Assembly (NCBI GenBank): GCA_021029095.1
Contig: JAJOHG010000399.1
Location: forward strand, 1 to 23,073
Reading direction: 5' to 3'
Origin: Phellopilus nigrolimitatus
Lineage: Eukaryota; Basidiomycota; Agaricomycetes; Hymenochaetales; Hymenochaetaceae
DNA length: 23,073 bases
Position 1 is the first letter of the stretch, and the number at the start of each line of letters is the position of its first letter. The translations under genes were made by a program, and so were the position numbers. Below are positions 17,421 through 23,073 of the stretch, piece after piece. The notes beneath the pieces are model-generated. The model was not told where the DNA came from and did no database searches. It saw nothing but the letters and a program-made list of their open reading frames with translations.

Positions 17421-19161
17421 ATGTTCCGTTCTGCCATTCGAGCTGCGCGTCCTCTGAAGCATACGGCGCGCGCATGGAGGACACCAACCAAGTGAGTGAC
17501 CAGTCAAAACGACATGGGAAATTCATTCTCTGACATACTTATAACGCAGTCATCAAGCAGCACGCGCATTCTCAAGTACACGCGTTGCTAGAGTGGAAGC
17601 ACCGTTGAACTCGCTCGACACGTTCACCGACGAGGAGGTCATGCTCCAGGAAGCTGGTAAGGATTCATGTCTCATAGACCCAGTCCAATGATTCACAACA
17701 AATTAAACCATGTAGTGAGGCGGTTCGCCACAGAAGTGGTGGGCCCAAGAGTGCGCGAGATGGACGAGAACGAGATGATGGAGCCGGAAATCATCAAGGG
17801 TCTCTTCGAGCAGGGCGTATGTCGAAATCCGCTCTCTATCGAAGTTCTCATACAAATGTTGACTGCGTTTTCCTTAGCTCATGGGAATCGAGATACCCGC
17901 GGACTATGGAGGAGCCGAGTCCTCCTTTACGTCTGCGATCATTGCCATAGAGGAACTCGCGAAAATCGACCCCTCCGTGTCTGTGCTGTGTGATGTGCAC
18001 AACACGCTCGTGAATACGATATTCCGCACGCACGGGACGAAGGAACAGAGGGACAAATTCTTGCCCATGCTTGCGGAAGGAAGTGTATGCAGTTCTCGTA
18101 CTGTCAAGTTTTCGCGTATTTTAACTGATTATATAACTAGGTTGGGTCGTTCTGCCTATCCGAACCTGCGTCTGGGTCTGATGCGTTCGCGCTGCAAACG
18201 CGAGCAACAAAGGAAGGAGACCATTATATTATCAATGGTTCAAAAATGTGGATCACGAACTCTTACGAAGCAGAGGTGTTCCTGATATTCGCCAATGTGC
18301 GTGCCTTTCCCCAGGCACAGCCGTTTCTACGCTCACATGTTTTACCTCGATTCAAAATGCGCAGGTAGATCCGAGCAAGGGATACAAGGGCATCACTTGT
18401 TTTGCGGCAACGAAAGACATGGGCATACAAATTGCGAAAAAAGAGCAGAAACTTGGCATTCGTGCATCGTCGACATGCACACTTAATTTCGACGATCTGA
18501 AAGTCCCAGCTGAGAATGTAATTGGTGGTGTCGGACAAGGATATAAAGTGGGTTCCAATTTTTCGAAAGAGAGGAGCTTATAATTAAATGCTGCGTAGAT
18601 TGCCATCGAATGTCTAAACGAAGGTCGATATCGCTCTCGTAATCTGGTTTCGCTCATTTTATTGATTGAAATCATTCTCTTTAGGTCGCATAGGCATCGC
18701 CGCGCAAATGATTGGCCTCGCGCAGGGCGCCTTCGACAAGGCGGTGCCATACACCTATCAGCGTGTGCAGTTCGGGCAGCCCGTCGGCACATTCCAGGGC
18801 ATGGCGTTCCAGATCGCACAGGCTGCGACGGACATCGCCGGCGCGCGCCTGCTCACGTACAACGCCGCGCGGCGGAAGGAGGAGGGCAAGAGCTTCGCGA
18901 GGGAGGCCGCGATGGCGAAGCTTGCCGCGAGCCAGGTCGCGCAGAGCGTGAGCGGCCAGGCGATCGAATGGACGGGCGGCGTCGGGTTCACGAGGGAGAC
19001 CGGCATTGAGAAGTATTGGAGAGACTCTAAAATTGTTAGTGCAGAATTTTCTAGCGTATGAAATTATCTCACCGTAACTATTTCAGGGTGCTATCTACGA
19101 AGGGACTTCCAACATTCAGCTACAGACTATTGCAAAGTTCATCCAGAAGGAATACTCATGA
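17421..19161 (+). CDS. Short/branched-chain acyl-CoA dehydrogenase, mitochondrial
   Basis: Nine exons: 17421-17491, 17550-17656, 17716-17816, 17878-18084, 18141-18296, 18365-18547, 18599-18623 (25 nt), 18685-19034 and 19087-19161. Phases agree; 424 residues. The first about 45 residues are Arg/Ala/Ser-rich ([19 protein letters not shown]), a mitochondrial presequence. Family motifs in order: [33 protein letters not shown] (flavin contacts), [35 protein letters not shown], and [15 protein letters not shown], whose Glu is the likely catalytic base. It is an FAD flavoprotein oxidising 2-methyl-branched or short acyl-CoA in isoleucine/fatty-acid breakdown and passing electrons to ETF. Length and motifs match the ACADSB/ACADS group best; exact substrate is not certain. 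It converges on the carrier gene with 128 bp between stops. Confidence 0.92.
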
Positions 19162-19289
19162 TTGTAACACTAGCCAGATTTATAGGATCTAATTTTTCTC
19201 TCGTGATGCCAACTTGTGAAGGGAGCTTCCATTGTCCAAGGATTTTAGTAAACATAAATCAATGATATATACGATGAGTTCAAAGCAAT

Positions 19290-20681
19290 TCATGTTCGTG
19301 CGCTATGATTATACAAGACCATGAGCAGACCCTCGTATACAGCCCATCCAATTGCAGAGCTAAAGACCTTGCGCGATACGCGGAGCGAAGCGCCGTCGAA
19401 AAAGCCAGAGATTCCGCGTTGCTGGAATTAAAATGTACGCTTGAGGATGGGTAAATTTGAAAACCAGAAGAAAAAAAGACGGACCTCCCAAATAGTGTGC
19501 ACTGTTCGTCGAAGGCCATGATATCGGTCTTCTTGCCGGACCTGCACTTTGGTCTGCAACATTAAAACCATTAGTTTTATGAGAAAATTACTTATTCCGA
19601 GCCGCTTCCGGACATACTTTGATAACGTCGAAAGGATGCGTTGCAAGCGTTGCTATCGCGCCTGCACTAGCGGCAGATAGTGTGTGCACTCCTGTCGCCG
19701 ACAGGACAGATGACGAGCTTGTGAAATTCGCTATACAACTCATTATATATTTTGTTTGCCAAAAGAGAACAAGTAAAAACGCACATGTCTGGCGCTTGAT
19801 GCTCTCGTAGACGGCAACGAAAATGCCGGCGTAAGGCGCGTCACGCATCGCTGACGGAACGAACCCCTTGAACAACTCGCTTGGTCCTGCACGAACAATA
19901 GAGGCAAAAGCGCGAGGAAAGGAATTGTATTGTGTGTTGTATATATTACTCTAAAAACAAGGTTAAGTTTCCATAACTTTCACGCGAGTTAAGCCACTCG
20001 AAACGTACCTCGAAACGAGCTTTTAGCACAGAGAAAGGATTGAGCATGAAACCGACCGCGACGCGCGTTACAGCGCCAGCGAGCAGGTTTCCTTGGCTCG
20101 AAAGTTTGGGGAGTACCGAGCCGGACTTTGACGACCCGTCCGAGATTGCAGACGGAAGAATGAAATATGGCGTATTAGCCATGGCCGCCCGGACTTGCGA
20201 CAGGGACGTCATGTAAAGCGCCACACCCGGTACATTTCTGAAAGAAAGTTAAGCATCGCACAGCCTATAAGAGCGAATCAAAGGGACTCACCTAAATAAT
20301 GAAGGCACAGTCCCCCTCCATAGGCCCGCTACGCCGTCCGCCGTGATGACGTTTCGCGCAACTCCGAGCACGCTGGCCCTCTGTCTTGAAAACAAGTCGT
20401 TGAGCGAAATTCAAGTTTCAAATACAACAGGAAGCGCACCGGATGTCTACATGCCCATCTCGTTGTTGGAGGCGCGTTTTCAACAGATCGACTGAGGAAA
20501 AACAAAATTATGTGCTGTGGACATCGTTGTATGAGAAGAATACCGACATGGCTGCAAGAAAACCGTCGAAGCCAGTCCCGAGAGCCCACCTACATTCTCA
20601 TCAGTAAACACAGCTTCCAAACATATATTAAAGTGAGAATATGTACGCACCCGACAACAGATGTTGCCCGACATTGCTCAT
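19290..20681 (-). CDS. HEM25: Mitochondrial glycine carrier, Hem25/SLC25A38 type
   Basis: Nine exons on the complement: 20681-20651, 20589-20548, 20491-20451, 20380-20292, 20237-20009, 19950-19785, 19730-19618, 19553-19485 and 19421-19290. Phases agree and give 303 residues, the usual length. Three carrier repeats each start with a signature: FLQPFDLLKTRLQQRDG, MLNPFSVLKARFESN and THPFDVIKTKV. GLWRGTVPSLFRNVPGVALY and LFKGFVPSAMRDAPYAGIF are the matching even-helix motifs. The second signature has Ser in place of the usual acidic residue and keeps ARFES, a feature of the SLC25A38 branch. The family imports glycine into mitochondria for 5-aminolevulinate synthesis, the first step of haem formation. 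The first coding exon is only 31 nt. It shares a 97-bp divergent promoter with SPT4. Confidence 0.9.
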
Positions 20682-20778
20682 ATGTGGTAGTGTGTAAGTA
20701 AGAGGGTTACTCACAGGCTAAACTTGACAAGTCCCGTTTCGGCGTGCAACCGCGTCTGTCTCACCGACCACAACCATC
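20682..20778. promoter_or_regulatory. Compact bidirectional promoter (carrier / SPT4)
   Basis: Only 97 bp separate the two divergent start codons, so both 5' flanks overlap. No TATA box is evident. Shared control is inferred from the spacing alone. Confidence 0.55.
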
Positions 20779-21203
20779 ATGGCCGACGCACAACCAACAG
20801 CCGCAATCCCTTCCAACGCCCGCGCACGGCAGCTGCGCGCCTGTCTGCTCTGCTCCATCATCCAGTCCCCCGCCGACTTCCGGCGCAACGGCTGCCCGAA
20901 CTGCGAGGAGATCATGCAGATGAAGCAGTCGCAGGACCGCGTCCTGTCCTGCACGACGACACACTTCGACGGCGTCATCGCCGCCATTGCTCCAGAGACG
21001 AGCTGGGTGGCACGATGGCAGCGTACATGTGCGTCTAGCGATGGCTTCCTTGTTGCATCTTAAAACTAACAATTATCTTAGCAAAATACGTACGAGGGAT
21101 GTATGCCGTCCGTGTCAAGGGCCGAGTACCCGACGACGTCGAGCAGGAGCTCAACGAGCGCCAAATACGATACCGCCCGAGAGACCAGACAGACCAGGAC
21201 TGA
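20779..21203 (+). CDS. SPT4: Transcription elongation factor Spt4
   Basis: Two exons, 20779-21028 and 21082-21203, with an intron GTGCGT...TTAG and an ACTAAC branch point; 123 residues. A four-Cys zinc-finger pair is visible (CLLC and CPNC), within RQLRACLLCSIIQSPADFRRNGCPNC. FDGVIAAIAPETSWVARWQR and YVRGMYAVRVKGRVP are Spt4 core motifs. Spt4 pairs with the NGN domain of Spt5 (DSIF) on RNA polymerase II and aids elongation through chromatin. Length and motifs match the fungal family, with a short acidic C-terminal tail (RPRDQTDQD). It sits head-to-head with the carrier gene. Confidence 0.95.
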
Positions 21204-21432
21204 TGTTCGGAACTTTCTCGTTTTGTTATTTACGTGTCTCCAACTCGTATGCATATCTCGCCTCTATTCTCGGTACAAGCATGTCGGTCATTCAGCCCAA
21301 TTTAAATGCTTCTACATAACTAGCTATGCTACAAATCACGATGCGCGACGTTGCGAGGGTCTGTCGGGTGAAAACGATGTAGGGATACAGCTTGTGCGTC
21401 TATGTTATAAATGATGCGCAGTGTACAAAATG

Positions 21433-23061
21433 TTACAATAATTCATGCAGGACTCGGTCGTATTGGTGAGGGAGGTGCGAACTAAGTGGAGCGAGTCAAC
21501 TAAGTATTCTTAAAGGTCAATTTCAGAGCAGGAATACTTACCTTAGCATGTCTCGTGCGAAAATCATCTGCCCAAACATCTTCTCGACGTCGAGCACCTC
21601 AAAGAGGCGCACTTTATCATCTTGCGCGCTCTTTAATGGCCCATCTAACCCGGAAGTGTCAGGCGAAAGACGATGGGATGGGTGCAAGTCACCATCCCGA
21701 ATCGCCCATAAAACGTGACCTGGTGGGAAGAGATCTGCCATGACCATGTTTGCCTCCAGCGTCTTGCGTACAGACAAGAACTGTAGCCATTTGACTCATC
21801 AACATCATTCCCCTTCCTTGGAGAAGTGAACTCGACGCACCCAGTCCGGATCCTCGGCACTCCCATAGCCTGCACGCCATTTCATGGCGCGCTTTCGTTA
21901 CCGCCGTATAACCCTCCTCCCTACCGCCTTTCCCGGAATCACTCTCGACCGTGCTATCGGTGCTGGCTCGATTAGCTTCGCACAGCCAAGCGGCGGCTCG
22001 GTTCATGTCCGCACGGTGCCGAGCGACAGTCGCGAGACGACATCGTTGCGAATAGACGAAGGACGTGTTAGCGGGTTGGAAGGGTGGAAAGAGCGGGTGA
22101 CACAATACATCTAAATATAAGATTAGAATTTTCATTTTGACGAGTTCCCTGGAAATATTGAGACGCACGGAGGTGGCAAAGCAGGAAAGCGATACGCTCT
22201 GCGGCCTGCAGGGTAGGCCACTTTGAGGCTACTGTCAGACAAGTGTCAGGGTCGCCCATGTCTGTTAATTCGATAGAATATGGTGCTTTCAATTGGCAAA
22301 CAATTACTGACCAATGCGAGAAGAGCAGCTACGCCCGCACCAAGGCTGTGTCCTGCTAGTACTAGCTCTGCAGAAAATCAACGAGTGAATATCAATCTTG
22401 GTTTTTTATAGCATAAGTGAGACGAACCGTAGCCTTTGTTCTTGTACAGGGCATCCCTTACAGCTCGATGTACAGGCTTACCCTTCGCACCCATAAGGCG
22501 GGTCATGCGGAGTATTCCACTATGCACATTGTACGTCTCGTGCTGCTCATCCCCTTTGGGATCAGAGGAGCCCGCGCGCTTGCGCTTTGGCGATGGCGGG
22601 CATTTCGAAGGAAAAGGTAGCGAGCCGGGCATCACGGCAGCTGATTCCTCGTCTTCTTCCACATCCTCCCCTGGCTGCCCGTCACCAGATTGCGTAGGTG
22701 TGAACGGCGCGGGATCACATGTAAGATCAACGGCAAGCTCATTGAGCGACATCGTTCCACGAAAAACGAGTACAACCTGGCGGCGCCCGTGGTCTGTCAA
22801 CACCCAATAGCGCGGCATACTCCTTTCAGCGCCGATGACCACAGTCGGCGCCTCGTCTTCCATTTCCTTCCCTTTCCCTGAAGGCCGCCGCCGCCGCCTG
22901 CCGTCCTGCACAGTGGCAGGGGTGAACGCGTAGCCCTCAAAGATATCGCGGTCGTGTCGCCCGAGTAGCACATTCCACCAGGAGTACGCCTTCGTTTCTG
23001 CCGGTGCGGGGGTCGGCGCAGGATGGAGGAAGGAAAGAAGATGCTTCACGCTCGGATGCGT
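21433..23061 (-). CDS. Class 3 lipase / sn1-specific diacylglycerol lipase-like, 5' partial, with apparent frameshifts
   Basis: Reads leftwards. An intron acceptor at about 23062, after an in-frame stop, shows that earlier exons lie beyond the window. Motifs in order: YWVLTDHGRRQVVLVFRGT and MSLNELAVDLTCD (oxyanion-side strand), YNVHSGILRMT, LVLAGHSLGAGVAALLAL with the GHSLG nucleophile Ser, DPDTCLT, SGLP, NRAAAWLCEAN, RKTLEANMVMADLFPPG, LWAIRDGDLHP with the likely catalytic His, and HLPHQYDRVLHELL before TAA. Such enzymes cleave diacylglycerol at sn-1. Introns with good borders are seen at 22427-22368, 22307-22262 and at the last junction. Between 21.88 and 22.23 kb the family motifs change frame at least four times (near 22222, 22048, 22010, 21892) with no substitution-type stops. 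It is either a very young pseudogene or the local sequence has single-base errors. Confidence 0.75.
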
Positions 23062-23073
23062 CTACGGCGTCAG

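Noticed and set aside
18662..19009. Arg-rich frame over the acyl-CoA dehydrogenase.
   Set aside because: It is a shadow of the dehydrogenase exon 18685-19034, whose motifs are unambiguous.

Overview
The window looks like nuclear DNA of a basidiomycete fungus, most likely an Agaricomycete. Genes carry many short introns (about 45-90 nt) with GTRNGT donors and CTAAC/CTGAC branch points. The neighbours are standard fungal genes, including a BTB/POZ protein of the type expanded in Agaricomycetes.

Left half (1-12608): five tandem, same-strand paralogues of a nuclear-looking protein family. Each complete copy has an N-terminal coiled coil, a low-complexity acidic stretch with SUMO-interacting-like motifs (for example IVIDDSEDS, VIVVDDSDDE, IVIDLVKESSDEED), and a conserved globular domain that I believe is the fungal domain of unknown function DUF6697 (name from memory, not checked). 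They end with a conserved MKC[VI]GYD exon and an acidic/basic tail. Copies 1-3 form one subfamily and copies 4-5 another. Copy 1 is a frameshifted pseudogene cut by the left edge; copies 2, 3 and 4 can be assembled into full open genes; copy 5 is open only if a newly formed intron is removed. A decayed first-exon fragment lies between copies 2 and 3, and an intron-containing tRNA-Arg(ACG) gene lies between copies 3 and 4.

Most striking: the linker between the SUMO-motif region and the globular domain of copy 1 encodes a histone H3 N-terminal tail. RTKQTARKSTGG is identical to H3 residues 2-13, and a diverged second repeat follows it. Copy 2 keeps ARKSTGG (the H3 K9/S10 context) in its open reading frame, and copy 3 has an eroded segment at the same place. 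This suggests an ancestral capture of the 5' end of an H3 gene, giving an internal histone mimic next to SUMO-binding motifs.

Right half (12858-23073): a conserved block of unrelated genes in alternating orientation. These are a type II membrane O-fucosyltransferase-like protein (-), a BTB/POZ protein (+), the Arl2 small GTPase (-), a mitochondrial short/branched-chain acyl-CoA dehydrogenase (+), the Hem25/SLC25A38-type mitochondrial glycine carrier (-), elongation factor Spt4 (+), and a class 3 / sn1-diacylglycerol lipase (-) that is 5' partial and carries several apparent frameshifts. No transposon, CRISPR array or bacterial-type operon is seen.
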